Part shown: positions 1 through 7,667 of the stretch, piece after piece
How positions within the stretch are numbered: the stretch's first letter is position 1
Layout of the letters: each line of letters opens with the position of its first letter
Origin: Bin87 sp965204395
GTDB taxonomy: Bacteria; Chloroflexota; Dehalococcoidia; Lucifugimonadales; UBA3495
Assembly (NCBI GenBank): GCA_965204395.1
Contig: OZ241987.1
Location: 372,001-436,000 of the forward strand
Length of the DNA stretch: 64,000 bases
Reading direction: 5' to 3'
Program-made: the position numbers and the translations under genes
Notes under the pieces: model-generated
Seen by the model: the letters and a program-made list of their open reading frames with translations, nothing else
What the model was told of the DNA's origin: nothing
Database searches by the model: none

Positions 1-98
1 GGCCCTCCGAACGGATACCGGGGCCTGGGGCCCGCATCAGCAAGTGGGGAGGACCGCAGCGCAATCATACCTACCGGCAAACAGGATGGGCAACAACA
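1..98 (+). other. IS110 left-end non-coding region (partial), possible bridge RNA source
   Basis: This is the non-coding stretch directly upstream of an IS110-family transposase. In the IS110 group (IS621 type) the left end encodes a structured bridge RNA that guides target choice. Only 98 bases are present because the window starts here, so the element boundary and the RNA fold cannot be judged. The assignment is positional, from family knowledge. Confidence 0.3.
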
Positions 99-1070
99 AT
101 GAGTATTACAACGATGACCAACGTGGTGGTGGGGATTGACGTGGGCAAAACCGGCTTGGACGCATCGGTGGACGGTGGCGCGGCGCGGTCCTTCAGCAAC
201 GACGATGGGGGCATATCGGAACTGGTGGCATGGGTGATGTCCCAGGGGCCGGCGCTGGTGGTGTGCGAGCCCACCGGTGGTTACCAGGAACCCATGGTGC
301 AGGGTCTGCGCCGGTCGGGTGTGAGGGTGCAACTGGTCCATCCGATCAAGGTGCGAGCCTTTGCCCAGGCCAGCGGACGCCAGGCCAAGACTGATCGTAT
401 CGACGCGCAAGCGCTGTCCCACTACGGACGGGTTTTTACGGCGTCTGCGGACCCGCCGCCGGAGGCTGAGGATGAACCCCAGCGCGCCGAGGTGCAGGCG
501 CTGCTGCGCCGGCGACGGCAACTGGTCAATCAGCGGGTCCAGGAACTGAACCGGCTGGATCGGGCCTGGAACGCCCGAGCCCAGGCTTCCACCCGACGCC
601 ACATCGCCTGGCTGGATGAAGAGATCGCCCGTCTCGACCAGGAATACCGGGAAGCATTGGGCAGCAGCGAGGTGCTGTCCCAGCAAGCCGAACTCTACCG
701 CAGCGTCCCCGGCGTGGGGGAGTTGACTGCCGCCACCCTGGTGTCCCATCTGCCCGAGTTGGGCCGGGGCGACGGCAAGGGACTGTGCTCCCTGGTGGGT
801 CTGGCGCCCTGGTCTCGGGACAGCGGTCAGCAGCGAGGCTACCGAGCCATTCGCGGTGGACGGGGCGAGGTGCGCCAGGCCCTGTACATGGCGGCGCTGT
901 CCTCGGTGCGGGTGGAGGGCCCATTGCGGCGCTTTCACCAGGGACTGCGACAGCGGGGCAAGGCGGGGAAGGTGGCCCTGGTGGCGGTGATGCGCAAGCT
1001 GCTGCTGCAACTCCACGCCGTCGCTCGTCGGGGCACACCCTGGCAACCCTCTAACGCTACCGCTCCCTGA
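99..1070 (+). CDS. IS110 family transposase
   Basis: A 323-residue RNA-guided serine/DEDD recombinase of the IS110 family, near the usual length. The N-terminal RuvC-like DEDD domain shows D14 (in GIDVGKTGLDAS), E57 (CEPTGGY), D99 and D102 (KTDRIDA). A coiled-coil stretch lies at about residues 130-195. The C-terminal Transposase_20 domain holds the PGVGELTAATL helix-hairpin-helix and the expected catalytic serine S242 within RDSGQQRGYRAIRGGR. The reading frame is intact, so the protein may be active. No terminal inverted repeats are expected in this family and none were seen; the right end of the element is not resolved. It lies just upstream of an ISAs1 element, so this end of the window is an insertion hotspot. 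Confidence 0.93.
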   Translation: MSITTMTNVVVGIDVGKTGLDASVDGGAARSFSNDDGGISELVAWVMSQGPALVVCEPTGGYQEPMVQGLRRSGVRVQLVHPIKVRAFAQASGRQAKTDRIDAQALSHYGRVFTASADPPPEAEDEPQRAEVQALLRRRRQLVNQRVQELNRLDRAWNARAQASTRRHIAWLDEEIARLDQEYREALGSSEVLSQQAELYRSVPGVGELTAATLVSHLPELGRGDGKGLCSLVGLAPWSRDSGQQRGYRAIRGGRGEVRQALYMAALSSVRVEGPLRRFHQGLRQRGKAGKVALVAVMRKLLLQLHAVARRGTPWQPSNATAP

Positions 1071-1180
1071 AACCAAAACCAACCAAACCCTTGACATCCA
1101 ACACGGATACTCCGGCGAAAGTCGAAGATGCGCCTGCGGCGTGCCGGAATCCAGAGTTTGCTGCTTCAAAGACGTCCTGG

Positions 1181-1200
1181 ATTCCCGCTTTCGTGGGAAT
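1181..1200. repeat. Short palindromic repeat (REP-like hairpin)
   Basis: The sequence ATTCCCGC-TTTC-GTGGGAAT folds into an 8-bp stem (one G-U pair) with a 4-base loop. It lies inside a stretch with the words CCGGAATCC and CCTGGATTCCCGC, which is typical of REP-like palindromes dispersed between genes. Confidence 0.5.
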
Positions 1201-1375
1201 GGCGGTGGTGTACCGAGGATTAGTTATCAATGCACGCATCAGTAATCCAATCGTCTCCATCCCATCCTACATCCCCAATCCTGCCGCAGGCCTTTGGTCC
1301 CCCTTTGGCGGTTCCATCCTGTGCATCCATGAAAAAACTCCCCATTGATGTAACCATTACCGTCTCGCAACTCCA

Positions 1376-1530
1376 AGCGCCGCTCCCGCAAACCCGCTCA
1401 CCTGATCGCCAATACCGCTAAAACCGTCGCCAAAACCCTTCCCTCGGCCCCCATTCAGCCCCACGACCGGCCCAATGCCCTACAGGAATTAGCGGAAATG
1501 AGAGGAAATGAGCGGGAAATCGACCTTTCC
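1376..1530. repeat. Dispersed C-rich repeat, copy A (diverged)
   Basis: A C-rich tract on the plus strand that ends in tandem units resembling AAATGAGCGG (1489-1518: AGCGGAAATGAGAGGAAATG then AGCGGGAAAT). The same architecture recurs at about 45667-45822 and 53162-53316, where the two copies are much closer to each other. This copy is the most diverged. Confidence 0.5.
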
Positions 1531-1562
1531 GTCCTTTCACCACGTAATTACAAGTGAGTACG

Positions 1563-1571
1563 CGTGAGGTC
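1563..1571. repeat. Target site duplication of ISAs1 element, left copy
   Basis: CGTGAGGTC directly abuts the left terminal repeat and recurs exactly after the right terminal repeat at 2768-2776. A 9-bp direct repeat is in the usual 8-10 bp range for the ISAs1 family. Confidence 0.85.
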
Positions 1572-2767
1572 CAGGGCTATCGCATATGAAGAATTGAGGT
1601 TGTGGGTATGATGTTGGCAAATCGGTGTTGGAGGGGAGGAAGCCATGGCCGAGGTAGCCGACATATTTGCCGAACTGGAGGATCCCCGGGCCCTCAACGC
1701 TCGGCGTCATTCGCTGCACGACATCCTGTTCATCGCCTTATGCACTGTGATCAGCGGCGGCCAGACTTGTACTGATATGGAACTTTTCGGCCATGCCAAA
1801 TGGGATTTGCTGCAATCCTTTCTGGAACTGGAAAACGGCATTCCCAGCCACGACACCTTTTCCCGAGTGCTGGGGATGCTGGACCCGGAGGCTTTCCAGC
1901 AATGGTTCCAAGGGTTCATGAGGCAGTTTGCGGAAGGCATTGCGGGTGTGGTGGCGTTGGATGGCAAGACCTTGCGCCGTTCTTACGACCGGGCCGCAGG
2001 GCGATCGCCGCTGCACTTGGTCAGCGCCTGGGCGGAAGAGCAGCGCTTGGTGTTGGGACAAGTGGCCGTCGACGACAAATCCAACGAGATTACGGCAGTG
2101 CCTCGGCTACTGGAAATGCTGAGCTTGCGAGGCCAGGTGGTTACTGCCGACGCGATGCACTGCCAACGCCAGGTGGCTCAGTCCGCCACAGGCGGATGGA
2201 GCAGGGCGGGGACTATGCGCTGGCGTTGAAAGGCAATCAGGGTACGCTCCACGATGACGTGAAATTGTTCTTGGACGACCCGGCCACTCCGGTGGCGCAG
2301 GCCACCCAAGTTGGCAAGGGACACGGACGCATCGAAACCCGCGTTGCCAGCGTCAGCGCCGAGGTTGACTGGCTGCAAGAGCAGCATGACTGGCCGGGTT
2401 TGCAAGCTGTTGGCAAGGTAACGGCTACCCGCCGGAAGGACGGCGAGATCAGTGCGGAAACCCGTTACTACCTGCTGAGCCAGGCTTGGCCGCCGGAGCG
2501 GTGCAACGACATCGTGCGGGGTTATTGGGGGATTGAGAACCGGCTGCATTGGGTATTGGACGTAACCTGCAACGAAGACCAGGCACGGAACCGGCAAGGG
2601 CATTGTGCCGAAAACCTGGCATTGCTGCGCAAACTGGCGCTAAACCTGGCACGACTGGAACCGAGCAAGGGGTCCATGCGGGGCAAACTGAAACGGGCGG
2701 GTTGGGGCGACAACTACCTCATCAACATCCTGTCCCAATTCGCCAACATCCATATGCGATAGCCCTG
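1572..2767 (+). mobile_element. Complete ISAs1-family insertion sequence
   Basis: The element is bounded by perfect 17-bp terminal inverted repeats, CAGGGCTATCGCATATG at 1572-1588 and its reverse complement at 2751-2767, flanked by the 9-bp duplication CGTGAGGTC. Total length is 1196 bp, at the small end of the family range. Perfect ends and target duplication point to a recent insertion, yet the single transposase gene is frameshifted. The transposase stop codon lies inside the right terminal repeat. Confidence 0.92.
1645..2762 (+). pseudogene. ISAs1 transposase, frameshifted
   Basis: The first part (1645 to about 2190) encodes the N-terminal DDE_Tnp_1-associated domain starting MAEVADIFAELEDPRALNARR, then the catalytic core with ALDGKTLRRS and VTADAMHCQR. 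Between about 2185 and 2200 the frame must move by -1; the protein then continues as MEQGGDYALALKGNQ and later YWGIENRLHWVLDVT, ending RWGDN-like near the C-terminus. Joined, the product is about 372 residues, the normal family length. No slippery A-rich heptamer is visible at the junction, so a one-base deletion or sequencing error is more likely than programmed frameshifting. The start at 1645 has GGAGGGGAGGAAG upstream as ribosome-binding site. Confidence 0.88.
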
Positions 2768-2776
2768 CGTGAGGTC
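2768..2776. repeat. Target site duplication of ISAs1 element, right copy
   Basis: CGTGAGGTC, identical to 1563-1571, directly after the right terminal repeat. Confidence 0.85.
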
Positions 2777-2944
2777 GCCCGCCGCATTGGGCAGCCTCCG
2801 GAACTACCGCTATACTAATGTGCCGACATTATCATCCACCGTTGCCTTCGGCAGGCCAAAACCGATTGTCCATACTGTCGCTTTCAACCGGACCAGGAAA
2901 CAAATACCATCAGCACGCAGACGGCGCAGGCACAGCGCAGAGAG

Positions 2945-4123
2945 GTGAACAAAGCATGGTTCTTGGCCGTGCTTGCGCTCACCGTTTTCGCGACCATAAG
3001 CGCGATCCTGATCGTTCCGCCGCTCCTGGTGGAAATCGCCACCGACCTGGAAATATCGGTGGCCGTAGCCGGCCAACTGGCCACGGCAACCTTCGCCGCG
3101 TGGGCAGTCACGGGAGTATCAGCCGGTCCGCTGTCCGACTCGTTCGGCCGCCGTCCGGTGGCCCTGGTGAGCCTGGCGGTACTCTCGATCTCAATGCTGG
3201 GCTGCGCGATCGCGCCAAACCTGGAAACCCTGTTCGTGCTGCGGGTATTGGCCGGCCTGGGAGGCGGCGTAATACCCCCCAACATCGTGGGATCAGTAGC
3301 GGACGTCATTTCCCCGGCCAGGCGTGCCAGGGCAGTGAGTTCGCTGCTGGCGATCCAGGGGCTGGCGTCGGCCATCAGCGTACCATTGGTAGCGGTGCTG
3401 GCGGATGTTGGAGGCTGGCAGTTCGCATTCATCGTTTACGGCGGGGTGCTGGTCGCCGCGTTGGTGGCGAACTGGCTGTGGCTGCCGAGAGACCGGGGCG
3501 AACGGGTACGCAATTTCGCATATTTGTCCCGATACAAGTCGCTGGTGTCGTTGCGGTTCTTCCGGGTGGCGGTGGCGGTGAACCTGACGCAGCGCATCGC
3601 CTTCTGGGGAACGCTCAGCTTCTTCGCAGCGTACCTGATAAACACGTTCGATCTGAGCGTGGGTTTCGTGGCTCTGCCGCTGGCGATAGCCGCAATCGGA
3701 CAGATGACGGGCAACTACATCGCATCATACGCCGCGAACCTGAAGCAACGTGGGCTGATCATTGCCGTCGCCAATGTGGCGGGAGGAGCGTTCTGTCTGA
3801 CGGCCTTTTCCGTGGATATGGGACTGTGGGCGACGGTGGCGGTGGCGACGGCAGGAACAGGCTTCCTGAGCGTGGCGTTCCCGATTCTGATCTCCGCCAG
3901 CACCGAGTATTCGGGGGAATCCAAGGCCACCGGCGTGGGCCTGATGGGTTTCAGCAACCAGGCTGGCGGAATGCTGGGCGCTGCGATAGCCGGGACCCTA
4001 TTGGCGAGCGTCGGGTATGAGGGAATCGGGTATATGTGCCTCGCGGTGACCATCGTCAGCGCGCTGTTGACGGGCCTGTTCGGCCGGCAGTTCGGCGAAT
4101 CCGCAGGACAGCACCGCGGATAG
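2945..4123 (+). CDS. MFS transporter (drug/solute:H+ antiporter-like)
   Basis: A 392-residue protein with about 12 hydrophobic segments, typical of the major facilitator superfamily. The loop between helices 2 and 3 carries the family A motif at residues 61-71 (GPLSDSFGRRP). It most resembles the DHA1-type efflux transporters; the substrate cannot be read from sequence. It begins with GTG and has only a weak ribosome-binding site (AGAG), so the start is uncertain. It follows the ISAs1 element on the same strand with about 170 bases between, and stands alone rather than in an operon. Confidence 0.85.
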   Translation: MNKAWFLAVLALTVFATISAILIVPPLLVEIATDLEISVAVAGQLATATFAAWAVTGVSAGPLSDSFGRRPVALVSLAVLSISMLGCAIAPNLETLFVLRVLAGLGGGVIPPNIVGSVADVISPARRARAVSSLLAIQGLASAISVPLVAVLADVGGWQFAFIVYGGVLVAALVANWLWLPRDRGERVRNFAYLSRYKSLVSLRFFRVAVAVNLTQRIAFWGTLSFFAAYLINTFDLSVGFVALPLAIAAIGQMTGNYIASYAANLKQRGLIIAVANVAGGAFCLTAFSVDMGLWATVAVATAGTGFLSVAFPILISASTEYSGESKATGVGLMGFSNQAGGMLGAAIAGTLLASVGYEGIGYMCLAVTIVSALLTGLFGRQFGESAGQHRG

Positions 4124-4166
4124 ACCCCGTCACGCCGTCCGGAGATATGCCTGAGCGGCTCTGCGG

Positions 4167-4172
4167 TAAAAT
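4167..4172 (+). promoter_or_regulatory. Candidate -10 element, likely leaderless transcript
   Basis: TAAAAT lies six bases before the ATG at 4179. A transcript starting about seven bases after it would begin at or next to the start codon. No ribosome-binding site is visible. No clear -35 box. Confidence 0.35.
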
Positions 4173-4178
4173 ATAGCC

Positions 4179-4715
4179 ATGCTCCCAGTGTCGCACGCCG
4201 TCAGCGTGTCATGCAGTCCAACCGTGTTCCCACGCTGGACTATCCTGTTGATTATGGGCATAGCAGTAGGGATGGCGGCGGTTGCCTGCAACCCGGGGGA
4301 GCCGGCGGCGGACTTCGCGTTAACCACGTTCGACGGTGAGGAATTCCGCCTCTCTGAGCAGCGTGGCAACGTGGTGGTGATCAACTTCTGGTACCCATCG
4401 TGCCCGCCGTGCCGCGATGAGATGCCGGCCTTCCAGCAGGTCTGGGAGGAATATCAGGGACGCAAAGTAAGGTTCATCGGCCTGTTTGTGCCCCAGGGAT
4501 TTGACACCGAAGAATCGGCGGTAGAGTTCGTCGATGAGCTTGGGTTGACCTTCACCTTCGCAACCGATGTGCGCGCGGCAGTGGCGCAAACATACGCAGT
4601 TGAATACTTTCCCACCACCTATTTTATCGACCGGGGCGGTCGCATTCACCTGATGGAGATCAGCCGCATGGACGCGGACCGGTTATCCGACATCATCGAC
4701 GACCTGCTGGGCTGA
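4179..4715 (+). CDS. TlpA-like thiol-disulfide oxidoreductase lipoprotein
   Basis: A 178-residue thioredoxin-fold protein (AhpC/TSA-Redoxin type). The N-terminus has a hydrophobic segment (about residues 20-36) ending in AAVAC, a lipobox, so Cys37 is likely lipidated and the protein is held outside the membrane. The active site is CPPC at residues 75-78 in NFWYPSCPPCRDEMP, and the cis-proline region is YFPTTYFID. Such proteins reduce disulfides or supply reductant for cytochrome maturation. It overlaps the next gene by one base (TGATG), so the two are translationally coupled with the CopD-like membrane protein. A later start at the internal ATG (4254) would still keep the signal peptide. Confidence 0.85.
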   Translation: MLPVSHAVSVSCSPTVFPRWTILLIMGIAVGMAAVACNPGEPAADFALTTFDGEEFRLSEQRGNVVVINFWYPSCPPCRDEMPAFQQVWEEYQGRKVRFIGLFVPQGFDTEESAVEFVDELGLTFTFATDVRAAVAQTYAVEYFPTTYFIDRGGRIHLMEISRMDADRLSDIIDDLLG

Positions 4716-5173
4716 TGGACGTCCTGGAAATCATCCTGCTGATCATCCGGTGGGCCCACGCGTTGGCAGCGGTAGTCTGGATCGGCGGCAGCCTGTTCAT
4801 GCTGCTGGCCGGACGGCCCGCGCTGCGAAAAGTCGATCCCGAAGGTCTGGTGGGCCACGCATTGACGGTCGAATTCCGACCCATTGTTGCCACGGCCATC
4901 GCGATTCTGATCATCAGCGGGGTGATCCTCACGGTGGACCGGCTAACGTCCGACGCCGCTGGCCTCGCATACACCGCCGTGCTGGTCGCCAAGATTGTCT
5001 TGGCAGTGTACGCTTTCGTAATAGCGTGGCTGTTGCCAAGACGCAGGGAGCAACGGGCCGGAGGCAAACGCGGCGTACTGGCGGGGCCAGTGGCGTTGAC
5101 CATCGTGGGCGTTATCGTGATCGGTTTGGCCGACGTGCTCACCTGGCTGTTCGAGCGCGGACTGGTTGGATAA
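4715..5173 (+). CDS. CopD-like four-helix membrane protein
   Basis: A 152-residue integral membrane protein with four predicted helices. The first carries RWAHALAAVVWIGGSLF, the WxHxxxAxxWxGG pattern seen in CopD-domain and related haem/copper-associated membrane proteins; its histidine may bind a metal or haem. The arginine/lysine-rich loop at residues 108-118 should be cytoplasmic. It is coupled to the upstream TlpA-like gene and followed 20 bases later by the Trm112-like gene, forming a probable three-gene operon. A redox or metal-handling role with TlpA is an inference. Confidence 0.65.
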   Translation: MDVLEIILLIIRWAHALAAVVWIGGSLFMLLAGRPALRKVDPEGLVGHALTVEFRPIVATAIAILIISGVILTVDRLTSDAAGLAYTAVLVAKIVLAVYAFVIAWLLPRRREQRAGGKRGVLAGPVALTIVGVIVIGLADVLTWLFERGLVG

Positions 5174-5193
5174 ACGTCATAAGGAGTAATCAG

Positions 5194-5415
5194 TTGAGAA
5201 CCGATCTGCTCGACATCATCGCCTGCCCGGTTTGCAAGGGCGAGTTGACTCTGGAAACGGATGAAATCGCCCCACAGGGAGCAGTTGATGCTGGCGAGGT
5301 GCTAACGGGAACGCTGACCTGCGCGCCGTGCGACGAGCGATATCCCATCACTGGCGGGATCCCCAACCTGCTTCCACCGGACCTGCGCGACGCGGAGATT
5401 GCGGCCGGCCGTTAG
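5194..5415 (+). CDS. Trm112 family protein
   Basis: A 73-residue small zinc-binding protein of the Trm112/UPF0434 family. It starts LRTDLLDIIACPVCKGEL and contains two Cys pairs, CPVC (residues 11-14) and CAPC (about 47-50), followed by the family signature YPITGGIPNLLP. Trm112-like proteins in bacteria are thought to activate or stabilise methyltransferases. The start is TTG at 5194, chosen because a strong AAGGAG sits at 5181-5186. Its stop overlaps the 3' end of the convergent gene at 5412. Confidence 0.85.
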   Translation: MRTDLLDIIACPVCKGELTLETDEIAPQGAVDAGEVLTGTLTCAPCDERYPITGGIPNLLPPDLRDAEIAAGR

Positions 5416-5807
5416 CGGTTGTCGAGCTGCTGCCGCTGTTCCAACAGCCGGATGATGCTCTCGGCCATCCGGTCGTCCACCGAGTTCCGCTCAAGGTTCG
5501 CCGTAGCTTCGGTCAGGTTGGCCGATGCCGCGCTGAGGTTAGCCGAAGTTTCGACGAGGTTGAGAACGGCCTCATCGGACGAGCCGGCGAGGGTTTCGGC
5601 GGACACCGCCATCGCTTCACTGATCCGTTCGAGGTTCTGCACCGTGGACCTCAGCGACGGATATAACGACACCAACATCACAACCGGGACCAACACGCCG
5701 ACCGCCAACGCAAACAACGCGGAGATCCCGGCTATGGTCCTGGCGCGTTGCAACGCCGATGGACCGGTGGATGAGTCAGCAACGGGCGTCGCTTTTGATT
5801 CGGTCAT
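5412..5807 (-). CDS. Single-pass membrane protein with coiled coil, unknown function
   Basis: A 131-residue protein. Residues 1-20 are polar, residues about 24-50 form one transmembrane helix (IAGISALFALAVGVLVPVVM), and the rest is a long amphipathic region with repeating alanine/leucine and NL(S/T)xA(T/S) units (residues 83-105) that should form a coiled coil. The pattern recalls MCP/MlaD-like signalling or scaffold helices, but no named domain is recognised. It is convergent with the Trm112 gene, with a four-base overlap of stops. The palindromic repeat at 5840 lies upstream of it. Confidence 0.65.
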   Translation of the reverse strand: MTESKATPVADSSTGPSALQRARTIAGISALFALAVGVLVPVVMLVSLYPSLRSTVQNLERISEAMAVSAETLAGSSDEAVLNLVETSANLSAASANLTEATANLERNSVDDRMAESIIRLLEQRQQLDNR

Positions 5808-5839
5808 GGTGTTCCCCGCTCCGGTGTGTTAACAAAATA

Positions 5840-5866
5840 TAGGGGCAGGTTTCAAGCCCGCCCCTA
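5840..5866. repeat. Dispersed GTAGGGGC-type palindrome, copy 1
   Basis: TAGGGGCAGG and its imperfect complement CCGCCCCTA form a hairpin between two minus-strand genes. It belongs to the same family as the copies at 21171, 25541, 42939, 49030 and 63142. Confidence 0.7.
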
Positions 5867-5890
5867 CGGTGCGCCTTGGTATAAGTTGGA

Positions 5891-6427
5891 TTAGCCGCCG
5901 GTAATGATCGCAGCCACCTCCGTGGCGAGACCCTCAGCGCGTTCGCGCAAGGCGGGCCGGTCCAGGTTTTCAATGGGGTGCTGGGTGAAGATGGTCGGAT
6001 AATCTTCCGCTCCCCACATCTTGGCCATACCCTGCGCCGTGGGGATGAACCGGTCGGTGCAAATGGTGGCGGAGGGGAGGCCGGCCTTCTCAACGTGGAT
6101 TCCGTCGTGCACACTGCACGCGCTGCAACTCCCTCAATCGCCGATGGCAACCACCACCGAATCGACGTTGGACACCAACTCCTGCAACTCAGCGGGGTCG
6201 GCGGGGCGCGACGCGCTGGGCTTGCGTAGCCAGCGAACTTCGCGGATCTCGTAGCGGTTGCGCAGGACTTCTGCCAGTTCTTCCAGCAGGACGTCAGCGT
6301 TGCGCTTGCTGTCGTCGATCAGGCCCACTCGGGTTCCCGCAAGCGACGGCAGGCGGGGAGCGCCATCGAACGGAGCGATGATCGGCTCCGTGACCGGGTT
6401 GACCAACGTGTATTGTTGGGTTGCCAC
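5891..6427 (-). CDS. UGSC family selenoprotein (in-frame UGA read as selenocysteine)
   Basis: Two open frames, 6427-6137 and 6112-5891, lie in the same reading frame and are separated only by a TGA at 6136-6134. Reading it as selenocysteine gives a 178-residue protein with the motif U98-G-S-C101 in VVVAIGD-U-GSCSACSVHDG, the hallmark of the UGSC family of (seleno)proteins. The part after it (HVEKAGLPSATICTDRF) resembles the C-terminal region of glycine-reductase selenoprotein B, which also carries a redox selenocysteine. The start is GTG at 6427 with GGAGGTG seven bases upstream. A stem-loop lies just after the UGA. The gene is 55 bases downstream of its conserved partner (6483-7550). If the host lacks selenocysteine machinery it would be a pseudogene; the fully conserved protein sequence after the UGA argues against that. 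Confidence 0.8.
6106..6136 (-). promoter_or_regulatory. Candidate bacterial SECIS element
   Basis: Starting 13 bases after the UGA on the minus strand, CGTGCA-GTG-TGCACG (6120-6106) forms a perfect 6-bp stem with a GTG loop. The apical loop is about 20 bases from the UGA, within the usual spacing for bacterial SECIS elements read by SelB. The stem lies inside the coding sequence, as it must in bacteria. A short perfect palindrome could arise by chance, so folding and SelB context would need checking. Confidence 0.5.
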
Positions 6428-6482
6428 GTTTGCACCTCCACAGGCTAATATTTCGGTTTCTATGGGCGGATGATAATGCGCC

Positions 6483-7550
6483 CTATGGGATCTGGATCGC
6501 CTTCGTAACGGCGGTGGAGCCGACCTTGGGGCCCCAACTGGGGATCACCGACGCCATGTTGGACTCCTCGCCGCCGGCGAATACTACCAGAATGTCCTCC
6601 GGTTCCGGAATCAGCGAAACCATGGCAGCCTCGTCGCCAGCCTCAACGTCGCCTGGCAGTACAAGCGCACGCTTCAGGTCGGCTACCGAGCGGTGGATGT
6701 TGGAATGGAGATACTCGCGTATCCCATCCTTGGTCCATTCGCGCCACAGGCTGCTGTTGCCGGCGAATGTTACCACAATCTGGCCCTGGCGGATTCCGAC
6801 GGAGACGTCTCCCACGGAGCCGGACGTGGACATGGATGTTCCCAGCGTCGAGGCCACGTCGGCCATGGTGAATAGGATGGCTTCAGGCCGGCCCACGGCG
6901 CGTATCTGGCGCGGGCTCTCGCCGGCGAACACCGTTACCGTGCTGTCTCCGGCATCGAAACCGCGGTCCACATGCAGGGGCGTCCAGTGGGTTTCGCCCT
7001 CGGCCTCGGCGATGCAGTAGGTGTACTTGCCGGGATGGCCGATGACGCTGCGGTCGAACAGTCCGGGAATGGCGGCGCAGGCGTTCATCAGGATGAGACG
7101 GATGGAGCGGCCGATAGTCCCGTTTGCGCGGTTGCCGGGCCCAAACAGGTTGTTGCGGCTGTTCAGGCCGATCTGGTCGCGGATGGGTCCGTTGACGATG
7201 CACAGGACTGCCGAGCCGCCCATGCTGGAGGACGGGCCGACCAGGTTGAACACGGGGTCCAGCATGGCTTCGGTGGCGGCCAAAACAACGGGGAAGTACT
7301 CGGGCAGGCAGCCGGCCATAACCGCGTTTGCGGCGGCCTTCTCCACCGTGATGACGCGGCGTCGCTCTGGCAGTTCACCTAGCACCTCATCCGGAGCCCG
7401 TCCGGCATAGCCGATGAACTCGGCGACGCGTCCAATGGTGGGTGGGACGATGGGCAAGCCGTCGCCCCAACCCAGTTCGTAACCCTTCTCAACGGCGGAG
7501 AGGGCATCGTCCCAACTGGTGGTAGTGGTGTCAGTGAAATTGGTGGTCAA
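6483..7550 (-). CDS. Conserved partner of UGSC selenoprotein, unknown function
   Basis: A 355-residue soluble protein with no recognised enzymatic domain. Distinctive segments are GWGDGLPIVPPT (residues about 27-38), KAAANAVMAGCLPEYFPVVLAA with a conserved-looking cysteine, and the glycine-rich GPSSSMGGSAVLCIVNGPIRDQIGLN and NLFGPGNRANGTIGR. I recall similar proteins encoded next to UGSC proteins, so a shared reductase or reductive-cleavage complex is plausible, but this is inference. It lies first in a two-gene minus-strand operon, 55 bases before the selenoprotein. Confidence 0.65.
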   Translation of the reverse strand: MTTNFTDTTTTSWDDALSAVEKGYELGWGDGLPIVPPTIGRVAEFIGYAGRAPDEVLGELPERRRVITVEKAAANAVMAGCLPEYFPVVLAATEAMLDPVFNLVGPSSSMGGSAVLCIVNGPIRDQIGLNSRNNLFGPGNRANGTIGRSIRLILMNACAAIPGLFDRSVIGHPGKYTYCIAEAEGETHWTPLHVDRGFDAGDSTVTVFAGESPRQIRAVGRPEAILFTMADVASTLGTSMSTSGSVGDVSVGIRQGQIVVTFAGNSSLWREWTKDGIREYLHSNIHRSVADLKRALVLPGDVEAGDEAAMVSLIPEPEDILVVFAGGEESNMASVIPSWGPKVGSTAVTKAIQIP

Positions 7551-7667
7551 TTTGTTTGCCTCTGAGTGGTGGTAAACCGTTTGTTTGTTGAGCCCGATAT
7601 TGTGACTGTTTGGGGCCGCCGATTAGGTTGCCAAATGCAGCACGCAAGCGCGGTGCCAGAGATGCTG

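Larger units (their letters stand above)
1071..1562. other. Intergenic region with repeats, no gene
   Basis: About 490 bases between the IS110 transposase and the ISAs1 element. No convincing coding frame was seen. It holds a short hairpin repeat (1181-1200), a copy of a dispersed motif reading CCTGTGCATCCATGAAAA near 1318-1335, and a C-rich repeat ending in AAATGAG-type units. Confidence 0.6.

Noticed and set aside
2170..2200. Programmed -1 frameshift in the ISAs1 transposase
   Set aside because: No slippery heptamer or downstream structure is evident, and the family normally uses a single frame.
2818..4020. A 400-codon plus-strand frame overlapping the MFS gene
   Set aside because: It is arginine/glycine-rich and has no hydrophobic pattern; the other frame encodes a clear transporter.
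6134..6427. Reading the UGSC gene as a nonsense-mutated pseudogene
   Set aside because: The frame, UGSC motif, spacing of the hairpin and conserved sequence after the UGA all fit selenocysteine better; kept only as an alternative.
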